Shown here: in pieces, positions 55,089-64,000 of the stretch | Numbering within the stretch: the stretch's first letter is position 1 | Layout: every line of letters begins with the position of its first letter | NCBI GenBank assembly: GCA_963854735.1 | Contig: OY978108.1 | Location: 124,001 to 188,000, forward strand | Reading direction: 5' to 3' | Length of the DNA: 64,000 nucleotides | Source: Marvania coccoides | Lineage: Eukaryota; Chlorophyta; Trebouxiophyceae; Chlorellales; Chlorellaceae | Translations under genes and position numbers: made by a program | Notes under the pieces: model-generated | Databases searched by the model: none | Told to the model about the DNA's origin: nothing | Seen by the model: only the letters and a program-made list of their open reading frames with translations

Positions 55089-56067
55089 TTTTTTAGTTAA
55101 ACGTTTTGTTATTAAAAAAAATGGGCTCGAGAGCAATGGGGGATGGGCGACTTTTGCGATTCTGAGGCCCGAAAAAGGCGCGCAGCTCATGGAGGTTTTC
55201 ATGCAAAATTGATGCAGTTGACGCGGGCGGGATAAAACATGTGGGCGAGCGTTTACTAGACCCGACAGGATAATCTTTTTGGGGGAAGGGGGAGGCTGAG
55301 AGGCTGAGTCCCGCTAATACTCGCCAGGCTAGCTGTGGCAATTTTTTAATGATGCATGCAGCGCTGGCCTCCCTGTTCTTCCCTTGCAACGCATAATACG
55401 ATGCGATGAAAACCCCACTTCCAGATCCCAAAGAATTTCTCTCATTTCTTCAATATTGGTAGGCTTTTCTGGACGACCGCCAATTTTAACATCCTCAGGC
55501 GCATTGATGCTAGCACAGTGTAAGGGAGATCAACAATTTCACTGACTGGTCATTGGCATTCACGCGGTTAATCAATTATGGACGCGCATTGCGTATCAGT
55601 ATGAAGAAGACGGGAGTGTTTTGACGCCTCTCAGAGCATACCAGTGAATAAACCCCCTTTGTGGCTCTAGCCTCACATTTCCAGTCCATTGTAGCGTGCT
55701 TTAGACCGTGGAATTTCTGGCAGCGAGCACGGTGATCTCGGAGGGGGGTTCAGCAACAGCTTCTCTCTAGCTCCCCTTCCTTGCTTTTGAGCGGAATTGC
55801 TCGGCGGCGCAACATTTATTGCATTATTTATAAAGCTTCCAAAATTATATTTCGACTAATCAAACAAAATCAAAAGCATTCTTGGAAAGCAAAGGAGGAC
55901 AGCAGAAGCTTTTGCGAGTGCATGCTTCATTGATTCTAATTAAAAAAACTCGATTTGTGCCCTCATTTGTGTCTTTTTATCATAAATATTCGCGTTTAGA
56001 CCATTTCTAATATAAATCTGCACACATCACCCCTCCATTCGCCCCTCCAGCAGCGTGAACATCCAAA
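55089..56067. other. long divergent intergenic region
   Basis: The 979 bases between HCF136 (-) and NIP7 (+) should hold both promoters. A 112-codon frame on the - strand (55093-55431) lacks an ATG in context and any known domain. The stretch from 55440 to 56060 has no coding character, tRNA or repeat that I can see. Confidence 0.45.
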
Positions 56068-57069
56068 ATGCGGCCGCTCACAGAGGATGAGACGCGAGTC
56101 GTCTTCGAAAAGCTGCACAAATTCATAGGAAAGAATATCAAGACGCTGGTGGACCGGCCGGATGAGCCTCACTGCCTGCGATTGCAGCGAAATCGAGTGT
56201 TCTACGTGCGTGAAGACCTGATGCGGCGAGCTACAAACGTAAGACCGCTTCCATTGTCGTCATTTTCGCAAGATTCCCTGCAAATCCCCAAAAATGCCCA
56301 TTAAAGAGCCTCAAGACTGACTCAGCCGTTCGCCGCCGCCTCGTCCTCCCATTAACCCTGCAGATTTCTAGGGAAAAGCTGGTGGCGCTGGGCACCTGTA
56401 TCGGCAAGTTCACCCACACTGGCAAATTCCGCCTCACCATCGGCAGCCTGGACCTCTTAGCGCAGTACGCAAAATTCAAGGCAAGTCGGATTTTCCCCTT
56501 CTTTTCCTTATATTCTCTTCTCGTAATCCATTGCCCGGTGATGTGAAACTCAATTCAGTCTTCAAACCGAAAACTACATGTGGAGTCATTTTGTAATTCC
56601 AACACTTGGACTGAGGGCGCTCTCTCTTTTCTACCAATACCAATTCCTCTTTCATTTCTACCAATACCAATTCCTCTTTCTTTTCTACCAATACCAATTC
56701 CTATTTCTTATCTACCAATACCAATTCCTCTTTCTTTTCTACCAATGCTAATTCCTCCGACGCCATCTTTTTTTTTCTCTCACGCCTTTCTTTTCTTTTC
56801 CAAATACTCGCTTACAGGTCTGGGTTAAGCCGTCAGCGGAGATGTCCTTCCTGTACGGCAACCACGTCGTGAAGAACGGCCTGGGGCGCATCACAGAAAA
56901 CACGCCGTCCTACACCGGGGTCGTTATTTACTCAATGGCGGACGTGCCGCTGGGCTTCGGGGTGACTGCAAAGTCCACCTCGGAGTGCCGCTCAGCAGAC
57001 CCCAACGCCATCGTGGTGTTCCACCAGGCAGACGTGGGCGAGTACTTGAGAGCTGAAGACGAGCTTTGA
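56068..57069 (+). CDS. NIP7: 60S ribosome biogenesis factor NIP7
   Basis: Exons 56068..56238, 56364..56480, 56818..57069, 179 residues; human NIP7 has 180. A PUA-domain protein of pre-60S particles, needed for 27S pre-rRNA processing. Family text is continuous across the exons: [69 protein letters not shown] (start of the PUA domain), [19 protein letters not shown] and [13 protein letters not shown]. Intron 2 (56481..56817) begins GCAAGT after AAG and ends TACAG, a GC-AG intron. It contains a 27-bp minisatellite. Confidence 0.97.
56631..56756 (+). repeat. 27-bp minisatellite inside NIP7 intron 2
   Basis: Four full copies of a 27-bp unit (CTACCAATACCAATTCCTCT plus seven bases of T/C/A) and a diverged partial fifth, placed shortly before the acceptor. 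The repeats are pyrimidine-rich in the sense strand. Confidence 0.92.
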
Positions 57070-57470
57070 CACGCTCGCAGTAAATGCGTTACAGGGTTGA
57101 CATTCCACACAAAGGGTAACTAAGGCCCCACAGCACACCTAGAGCGAAAAAAGACAATTTTATTGATTGTAAATGGTGTTATGATGACAATGACCCCCCC
57201 CCCCTCCAATATTGACTCTTCTTTGAAAGAATATGTGCGTGCTGCTTGCTGTTTTTTTGCTGAGTGCTGAGAGTGTGCAGGTGTAGTAAATTTCGTGTAA
57301 AGCGTTTTTGATTGAAAGGTAGTCAATTGATTGTTACAGAGACGGTGAAGAGCAGAGGGGAAAAGCAGTCGATTTATTAATTACAAGTCAATGGAGAAAT
57401 GAGGGGAAAAGGGAAATGCATATATAATGATTTTCTTTTTCTTCCTTTCTTTTCTAATAATATTACTATT
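57070..57470. other. intergenic between convergent genes
   Basis: 3' UTRs of NIP7 (+) and the SAP-domain gene (-). Contains one copy of the dispersed repeat at 57088-57140. Otherwise AT-rich with no gene. Confidence 0.45.
57088..57140. repeat. dispersed short repeat, copy B
   Basis: The order TTACAGGGTT..A..TCCACACAAAGGGTAACTAAGGCC matches the copies at 61850 and 62121 with a few differences. It lies just downstream of the NIP7 stop. Confidence 0.6.
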
Positions 57471-59354
57471 CTAGCTGGCCAGCGGGGCAACAATGTCAAT
57501 GCGCCGGCGGAAGGCGTCTGCCACCGCCTGCGCCGCCTCGCTGCCAGAGTCGCCTCTCAGCAGCAGCGTGAGGTCTCGCTTGGCAGCCAGGGTGAAGCTC
57601 GTCTCAGAGTCCTGCAACATTCGCACAGGGGGGGACGAAAAATGTTGGAATTGTCGTCAAAATTGATTTCTACTGAATAAATCCTCAGAGCTTTCCATGC
57701 GACTCTTGCCCTCTTTACCTCTGCCAAAATCGCAGGCGGGGCCTGCCAGGTGAGCAAGAATGTCGCCTCGGTGGTGGAAACCTCCTCCCCATCGCGCATC
57801 AATGCCCCGTACTCCCCCATTACGTTATTCAGTACTGCGAGTGATGTAAGCGGTACTTTGTCGATGTCAGGGATGACCACCACCCCTCGGGGGTGCCCGC
57901 GGAAGAACACAACCAGCCGGGCTTGCAGTGCGCCTTTGGAGGACGAAAGGTCGGCAGAGCTGAGCAGCAGCGTTTCTTGCAGGGGAGCCGCCGCTGCGAG
58001 GTCGTCAAGGGCGGTGGAACAGGTGTCGGGCGAGCCGCAGGCAAAGAGAAACACGTTGGCCTGAAGAGAAAAAAAATGAAAAGAAAATTCAAAACAAGCG
58101 GAAATATTCTTGAGTTTATTAGTGGCATGTATTACCTTTTCAGGAGCGATTTTGCCACCCGCCCAGGCGTCAGCCAGAGAAAGTCGCAACTCTTCCCAGG
58201 CGCCGCCGTCGTCGACGCGCAGCACGCTCCTCAACACGGCAGCATTCAGCACGCCGGCAAACCCTCTTCCTCCTTTCTTGCTTGCTGCACTGTACTGGGC
58301 TGCACCGCTCTCTTCTCGGAAGCGCCTCAACCGTTGGCTCTGCACGGGGTCGTTGCCAAAATCAGGTGGCAACATGTTAATTTGATATATCAATCAATAT
58401 GGAAGAAGCTAAACCGACGACAGGCAAACAAAATAAGCTGGACATGCAAGGAAATAAAGAGCCGGCAGTGCTGAAATTATGGTCAAATTGCTTTCAAGTT
58501 GGTCATGTCATGTCATGTCATGTCATGTCATGTCATGTCATGTCAGAAACGTAATCTGTTGAGGCACTCCTATTATTTTAGTGGATTTAACCATTTCACA
58601 GGCCCAAGTAAACAAGCGGAAACCAAATTGGGCAATAGTTTACTACATACGCACCACGCGTCGCAGGGCGTCGCCCAACACAGCAGCCTTGGGCCGCAGC
58701 ACCGTCCGCTCAAACTCAACCGCCGCCGCCGTCGCCGCCTCCAGCGTGCCAGAGCCCCAATCCATCGCTTTCGCTGGCAACGCGCGCGCCTCCGCGGCGC
58801 AGTCGTGCTTCGAGCAGTAAGGCAGCGCCAGGGGCAGGGAGATTGCCAGCAGCAGCGCCAGCAAAGCGCCCAGGAGGTAAGGCATCTTTCCGCCGCTCCT
58901 GCGCAGCCGGGGGGCTCGGCGGCGCGGGGTGGTGAGGTCTGCCAGTGGGGTGGACTTGGGGAGCGGAGAGGGGGGCAACGGCGTCCTCAGCGCTTGCCGC
59001 ACCACCTTCTTGTCGATGCTTTTGCCTTTTGGGGTGGGAGTGGGGCGAGGGGCAGACATGGGGGTGGCTGCTGCTGGCGGAGCGGGGGATTTGGGCATCG
59101 GGGAGGGACTGGGGGCCATCACCGATGATTCCTGCTGGAGTTTGAGGATGAGGTGGCCCTGCAGCTCCTCCGATTTGCTGCATAGATTGATTTCGGTTCG
59201 GGACGAATGAGCAAGGTTGGACGGCACGCTGCGTCGCGAAGATGCAGCAGAAAAATATGGAGGCTCACCCTTTGGCAGAGATGCCATGCTTCTTGCACTC
59301 GGCTTGAAGCTGTCGGTAATTTAGGTTTTTAATCTCTTCGATGGTGAGCGTCAT
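57471..59354 (-). CDS. SAP-domain single-pass membrane protein with LAP1/torsin-cofactor-like domain
   Basis: Exons 59269..59354, 58655..59177, 58136..58339, 57719..58060, 57471..57611, 431 residues. The N-terminus is a SAP motif across the first junction: LNYRQLQAECKKHGISAKGK then SEELQGHLILKL. A basic Pro/Ser-rich nucleoplasmic-type linker follows, then one transmembrane helix (MPYLLGALLALLLAISLPLA) near residue 130. The distal domain has NVFLFACGSPDTCSTALDDL, HPRGVVVIPDIDKVPLTSLA, VLNNVMGEY and EATFLLTW, an AAA+-like core without a Walker A motif. SAP plus one membrane pass plus a degenerate AAA-like domain is close to an inner-nuclear-membrane torsin cofactor (LAP1/LULL1), but I rate that as a hypothesis. 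All introns are GT-AG. Confidence 0.7.
58502..58545. repeat. pentanucleotide microsatellite (GTCAT)n
   Basis: Eight perfect GTCAT units plus GTCA, inside intron 2 of the SAP-domain gene. Confidence 0.97.
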
Positions 59355-59544
59355 CGCTGCTGATGTGGCTCGTGATTCCACCTTAGGGTACGTTTATAAA
59401 AATAAAATTTGAATTAATTAATCGAGCGCAGGCAAAGGGCCGCACAAATATTTTCAACGGCAACTGCCCGCCTTTTCGCTTCTATTCAATTCCATAAGCG
59501 CTTTCGCCCTTTAATTAGTGCGTCAACAGACCGCTCGACATGTT

Positions 59545-61462
59545 ATGATGCACCTTGCGCACGGCCCAGACGCCATGAGAGTGCCTACTCGATCATCTCA
59601 TCTCTGGCATCGCTGCTCCGGTCGCCGCGGGTGTCTGCAGGTGCTGTGCGCCTCGGACCCCGTCCCTAAATATTCCCCCAGCTCTTCTGATGTCCATTCC
59701 CGCGCCATTTCGGTGCTCAAAGGCGCTCAAACATTTGATTGGCGCCCGTTGGCAGACCGCTGGAAAACCCTGGGAGGCACCCTCATCGTGAGCGACGAAG
59801 AGTGAGTTTTGCTTACACGTAGGCAATACTAGTGATATACAAAGAAATGCGTTGATAGGGGGCGCAGAGCTCCACTGTGGCTAAAACAACTCCTCCGGTG
59901 TTTTTAATTAATACAATCACATATTACCACGCAGGAACCGCGGCTTGATACAGCAGGCCGCTAAGGAGGGCACCCTCAGCTTTGGATTTTCAGCAGGCGG
60001 CCTTCTTTTTCCATTTTACGTGGGCGTCACTGCAGCGCTGCAGGATGCGGGTCTGTTGACTGAAAACACCAAGCTGGGGGGCGCGTCAGCAGGGTCGCTG
60101 ATCGCCGCCTGCGTGAAGAGCGGCATGGGGGTGGACGAAATCACGGAGCACTGCCTGAGGTGAGAAGTAGTTTTTATGTTGTGGAGACGGGGAGAGGGAG
60201 ATTGAACTGAGCGGGAAATTGGTTGAACGCTCAGGAGGGTTAAAAACTGAAATTCGTAAAATGAGGAAGAACCCCTCATCACAGCTGGTGTTTATTCTAT
60301 TTCATTTCAAAGGCTGCTGCACGACGTGCGGACGCATGGCACCCGCGGCAGGCTGGGCCCCGTTCTGGAGACATTTCTGCAGGACCACCTCCCTCAGGAC
60401 GCGCACGAACGGTGCGCTGGCAGGGCCTACGTTGCGGTGACAAAAGCTACGCCCTACCTCCACCCGCTGCTGGTGTCCGACTTCCGCTGCAGGGAGGACC
60501 TCATTCGGGCGTTGATGACGTCGTGCCACGTTCCCTGGTAAGTTGCGCACACGATCTTCTGCTTTCGTGCTGTTTTAAGAATCAGTGCTCTAATTTGAAA
60601 ATCAGTGCAGTTGAACGTGGTTTGACGTGTTTTATTCTAGGTACCTGGATGGAACGTCGCTGACAGAGTTCAGGGGGGACCCCCACCTGGACGGCGGCCT
60701 CACAAATTTCATTCCAATCGTGCCAGGTCGGTTAACAACCGTTTTTTTTCGTTTCGTATTGCATAATTTTCCCGCTTTCTTCTTGCCCTGACCTTCTTGC
60801 TGCTTTCCCTTTTCGCTGCCCCTCTCATTCGCTTCTCAAACGCCCGTAAATTTGCCTACCGCTTCCTTTGGGAAGAATTCCCAGGTCCGACCTGCCTCTC
60901 TTGATATGCTTCCTCGTTCCCCGACCGCAGGCACAGTGGGCGTGCGAGTGTGCTGCTTTCCCTCCAAACAGCTCTCCCCGGTGTACCGCATCGGCATTTC
61001 CCCAGACACCTTCGACCCAAGGTGGCCCTACAGCATGCGGCAGATGGTGCAGTGGGCGCTCGAGCCGGCAGAAGACGATTTTGTCCAATACTTCATCGAG
61101 AAGGGCAGGTGAGCTAACCAGCCCTGTTTAACTCAGTACAAAGCATGCTGATTACTTTTATTCAATTCGATTGTCTATATGCCTGGGTCTCGGAACTAAA
61201 TCTTGTGGTTCTTTTGTGAGAGTGTGGCGTTTTTTTTCTCCTCTCCAAGGATTGATAGAACTTTTTCTCGTGTCCCTGTGTTTTTATTTTTAATAGGCGG
61301 GATGCGCAGGCGTGGATGGAGGCCATGGGAGTGGGGGCAGTGGAGATGGTAGAGCAGCCTGAGGGCCACGTGACTGCGGCCAAAGCAGCGGCAGCAGGCA
61401 GCGAAGACCGACAGGCGCTGGAGGAGCATGCTAAGGCGCAGGCTGCGGCAGGGAAGGCGTGA
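59545..61462 (+). CDS. patatin-like phospholipase
   Basis: Exons 59545..59801, 59935..60159, 60313..60537, 60641..60726, 60931..61108, 61297..61462, 378 residues. Patatin-type lipid acyl hydrolase with a Ser-Asp dyad. The oxyanion-hole strand is LSFGFSAGGLLFPFYVGV, the nucleophile elbow is LGGASAGSLIAA (G-A-S-A-G), and the catalytic Asp lies in DPHLDGGLTNFIPI (DGG). The N-terminus (Ser/Arg/His-rich, 50 residues) may be a transit peptide. The C-terminus is an Ala/Glu helix. Every junction keeps phase. Acceptor 2 is CAAAG (AAG) rather than CAG. In algae such enzymes act on triacylglycerol or galactolipids, but the substrate cannot be read here. Confidence 0.88.
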
Positions 61463-61849
61463 TGCTTTGAATCAATCTGTATCGAATGTTTTTTTGTTGC
61501 GTTGCTTTTGTTTTTGAGCAAAATCAATTAATTAATTTTCATTCATTTTGTTCTTCTAGGGCGTAGTGTCTTACTACTCCATTTTTTTGTGTATGCTTCC
61601 AGCTTTACATTTCTTGTCTGTATTCATTTCTTTGTAACTCTTTTAACTCTGTATGAATGTTATTTATTTGTTTATTTGTTCCATTCAGCGGAGCGCCTCT
61701 CAGCCGCCTCTTTGCAAGCCTTCTTGTGCTTCTTCCAATGAGATTTATTGCATTCCTTGATGCAGTAGAACTCGGCCTTGCACTGAAAGAAGAAAGGAGG
61801 GAAATGGTAATAAAGCACTTTGTAGCAAGCAAGTTGTATACATACATTC

Positions 61850-61907
61850 ATTACAGGGTTTAAAGTCCACACAAAAAGGCAACTAAGGCCTCTTGCAGAC
61901 TGGCACA
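61850..61907. repeat. dispersed short repeat, copy C
   Basis: Order: ATTACAGGGTTTAAAGTCC, ACACAAAAAGGCAACTAAGG, CC, then TTGCAGACTGGCA. It lies in an intron of the MYND relic, directly after CATACATTC-type repeats. Confidence 0.7.
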
Positions 61908-62120
61908 TATGCCGAAATTATGGTGTTTCCTTAGCGGCAATTTGTGGCAGCATAAAACGAGATTTCTAGGGCTGTACTGCCACTCATCGAGCCGCATCTT
62001 ACAAGGTCGAATCCCTCCCTTCCACATGCAGCGCATTTGTGCCTCGCAGCCCTCCTTCTCTCCTCAAATTCTGCACGGTTGCGGGCGAACGATGATAATG
62101 ACACCATACATACATACATA

Positions 62121-62178
62121 CATTACAGGTTTAAAGTCCGCACAAAGAAGCAGCTAAGGCAACATAGCAGACTGGCAC
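62121..62178. repeat. dispersed short repeat, copy D
   Basis: Order: CATTACAGGTTTAAAGTCC, GCACAAAGAAGCAGCTAAGG, then AGCAGACTGGCA. Same orientation as copy C, preceded by a (CATA)n run. Confidence 0.7.
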
Positions 62179-62562
62179 CGAAGTGCAAGCAGAAATAATA
62201 ATAATAAATTGATGAATGAAAATGAGAATAAAGAAAGAAAAACATGAGCGTGAAGCGATCGCCTAGGCTCACGGAATTGCCGGCGAAAATAGATCGCATG
62301 GTTGCCAATTGTTCTTCTCCTAAACGTATATATTCAAGGATGGCAAACCTTTTAAAGAGCTTTGGCATCCATTTGCACAGCGGCTCGTAGGATTCAGCCT
62401 TTTCCAGACTGTCGACTAGGACTTTGTACATGGGTCCAGGAAATTGACCTGTGGAAACCGTCCATTGAACCAGCGAAACAGAGCAAAACCCAGCGCGAAA
62501 GGTTCGAGCGGCGACTCTGCCTCGGCAGGTGCCAGGTGCCTACTTGCGGCGTCCACGGCCAT

Positions 62563-62952
62563 TCCCACTGCAGCAAAATTAAAATACAGGAAATTCCACC
62601 GGCGTGGTTTTAATAGCTACCTCTGAATTGAATTACAGTACAGTCAAAACATCTTCTTGGACCATTTCCGATGCGCGCTATTTTGCCCGACATTCCAAGT
62701 AAGAAATTGTCTACGGAGTTCCATAATTCATTCTCCGACGTATATTTATTTATAGGAGGAATGAAACTGGCCCTTAAATAATAAAGTATAAAATCTTCTC
62801 AAACAATTTAAGTGAAAATATCCAAGAAAAGCATTGTAAACACCGGCAAGATGGGTTGATGTGCTCAGCTTCAATGCAGCAGCCAAAATATTCATTCAAC
62901 GTATCTGGTATAATATAAAAAACAGGTATACGCTATTTTTCGTGCCCCCCCT
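62563..62952. other. AT-rich intergenic region
   Basis: Between the MYND relic and the ferredoxin stop. AT-rich; nothing recognised. Confidence 0.4.
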
Positions 62953-63594
62953 TCAAGCAGCGCACTCCCTGTCTTGGATTTCGCGCCTCAGCTTCCTCGC
63001 AGCCGCCCCTTGGTGGGTCTCAAGGGTGACGTCAGACAGCGGCACAGCGCAGCACAGCGCCACAAAGCCCTCTTCAGTCAACTCTGCATTCAAGCAGCAC
63101 TGTTTGTGCTGGTCAACCCTGCCTGCATAGATTTTATTGCCAATCGCAGCTGGGATGAAAAAAGGGCTGGGCATAAAAAGAAGAAAACGAATGCAGAAAC
63201 TCGCCTTTAACGACTTTAGCGACGCATGAAGTGCAAGAGCCTTCCATGCAGCAGGCAGGGAGCTTGATGCCTGCGTACGCAGCGTAGTCGTAGATGCTGT
63301 GTGCTGCGCAAAATAATAACCAAGAGCATTGAATTCGAGTTTATCGAGGAGTTAAATGCCCATTTATTTTGGGATTAGAGGAATTGTTATAAATGGGCCC
63401 GTGTGCATCATCACGTACAGAAATAGCTCACCAGAGTCTGCTTTGAAGGAGGCAGTCTTCCCGCCAGGCATCCGCAGAGTGACGGTGTGGCTGGCGCAAA
63501 TCGTGGCACAGCGGGAAAAGTTCTGGTGTGCTTTCTGGGGCTTTGAATGGATGGAAACGTTGAACCCCCCGCGCAGAGACTGCAGCTGAATCAT
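62953..63594 (-). CDS. plastid-type [2Fe-2S] ferredoxin
   Basis: Exons 63432..63594, 63205..63303, 62953..63122, 143 residues from the ATG at 63594. A one-electron carrier downstream of photosystem I. The first 40 residues (Ser/Gln/Lys/Arg-rich) form a transit peptide. The mature part starts HTVTLRMPGGKTASF. Cluster ligands are present: CCMEGSCTSC gives C-x4-C-x2-C, and the fourth Cys is in FVALCCAVPLSDVTLETHQ. The Arg/Ala of canonical CRAGSCSSC is replaced by Cys-Met-Glu and extra Cys residues occur (QCCLN, LCCAV), so this is not the standard photosynthetic isoform and may be a minor ferredoxin. Intron 2 (63123..63204) probably starts GCGAGT (GC-AG). Further 5' coding sequence is possible upstream of 63594. 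Confidence 0.9.
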
Positions 63595-63889
63595 TGTCGC
63601 TGCCGTTGCCAGCAGGTTGGCTATTGTTAAATCAACAGGGGTTGATGGACTGAAGGCGCACAAAAAAACATAAATTGATTGGTTATTATGTCCGCATAGG
63701 CTACAAGCGTAAAAACGTGCCCTTTCCGAAACTTACATTTTCGATGTAAAAAACTTGTTGTTGTTTTATTTGAATATCTTTGATTTGCCGCTTGCTTGCA
63801 GGTTTAATTTGAGGCGTTCTTTTGTAATTGAACTATACGCATTTGGAGTTGCAACATGAAACTGTAGTATTACGCTAGGTGACGTGTCT

Positions 63890-64000
63890 TCATGCGCCTT
63901 GCACCATTGTGGACGCGCCCTCCAGCTCGTTGTTAAGAGGCAGTTGGAGTTGCAAATCCTTATCTTCCACGCCACAGTCTCTCCTCCAACAATGCCTCTC
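63890..64000 (-). CDS. possible 3' end of a gene running in from beyond the window
   Basis: One - strand frame is open from the window edge for 36 codons to a TGA at 63892..63890, ending DKDLQLQLPLNNELEGASTM and four more residues. Another frame stops earlier after EALLEERLWRGR. No domain is visible and the choice between them cannot be made here. The 295 bases between this and the ferredoxin start hold nothing else I recognise. Confidence 0.25.
   Translation of the reverse strand, partial: ERHCWRRDCGVEDKDLQLQLPLNNELEGASTMVQGA

Larger units (their letters stand above)
61672..62562 (-). pseudogene. MYND zinc finger gene relic
   Basis: Pieces of a MYND gene in transcript order. 62562 downward reads MAVDAASRHLAPAEAESPLE, then FALFRWFNGRFPQVNF, and loses frame near 62430. 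The next frame reads MYKVLVDSLEKAESYEPLCK through RSIFAGNS to a GTGAGC donor at 62272. A second piece, 62070..61988, reads EFEERRRAARHKCAACGREG then FDLVRCGS, entering in a frame the previous donor cannot supply. The last piece, 61782..61672, reads CKAEFYCIKECNKSHWKKHK to a TAA. An intact finger (VRCGSCKAEFYC) needs splicing at TCG|ATGAGT, a donor with A at +1. Three faults together suggest a pseudogene related to the intact MYND gene at 49568. Confidence 0.6.

Noticed and set aside
55093..55431. A 112-codon - strand frame next to HCF136
   Set aside because: It starts without an ATG, has mixed composition and no family resemblance, and lies in the HCF136 promoter region.

Overview
The window is nuclear DNA of a photosynthetic eukaryote, most likely a green alga with a primary plastid. 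Genes are broken by many short spliceosomal introns with GTGAGT- or GTAAGT-like donors. Exons are GC-rich while introns and spacers are AT-rich. Plastid proteins (the PSII assembly factor HCF136 and a [2Fe-2S] ferredoxin) carry plain Ser/Ala/Arg-rich N-termini with no signal peptide in front, unlike algae with secondary plastids. The assignment is an inference from gene content. Gene density is high, about one gene per 2 kb, with genes on both strands and no operons. Exon coordinates below were worked out by hand from splice sites, reading frame and remembered family sequences.

Layout: 1-5 kb holds the 3' end of a Pro-rich gene, SRP72 (-) and proteasome alpha-5 (-). 5-13 kb holds a kinase-less LRR receptor-like protein (+), a GH47 alpha-mannosidase (-) and class I fructose-bisphosphate aldolase (+). 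14-20 kb holds a two-lobed retropepsin-like protease (+) and two tandem intronless PC-esterase/TBL-like genes (+) sharing a 218-bp identical tract. 20-28 kb holds a DHX29/DHX57-type DExH helicase (+) and an acidic repeat protein (-). 28-36 kb holds a broken helical-repeat gene (+), the cysteine desulfurase NFS1 (-), a P-loop ATPase with an unresolved 5' end (-) and a Tim44-like mitochondrial protein (-). 36-44 kb holds an aftiphilin-like clathrin accessory protein (+), a GNAT acetyltransferase (+), a membrane-anchored FkbM-type methyltransferase (-), a wrecked RRM+MLLE gene and an ankyrin gene (+). 44-53 kb holds SEC63 (-), prefoldin 6 (+), the gamma-secretase subunit PEN-2 (+), a MYND protein (+) and an F-box/LRR protein (-). 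53-64 kb holds HCF136 (-), NIP7 (+), a SAP-domain membrane protein with a LAP1-like domain (-), a patatin-like lipase (+), a MYND relic (-) and ferredoxin (-).

The genes are mostly unrelated housekeeping functions. SRP72, SEC63 and the mannosidase serve the ER/secretory route. The proteasome subunit, prefoldin, NIP7 and the helicase serve protein and ribosome turnover. NFS1 supplies Fe-S sulfur, HCF136 and ferredoxin serve photosynthesis, and PEN-2 and the retropepsin-like protein are proteolytic.

The most interesting signals are: the gene-conversion tract in the PC-esterase pair; four probable GC-AG introns; tandem retropepsin lobes in one chain; a candidate LAP1/LULL1-like protein with a SAP domain; a co-linear RRM-MLLE-ankyrin locus with several lesions; a MYND relic with a mutated splice donor; and a short dispersed repeat family with four copies. 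I found no tRNA, rRNA, CRISPR array or clear transposon.
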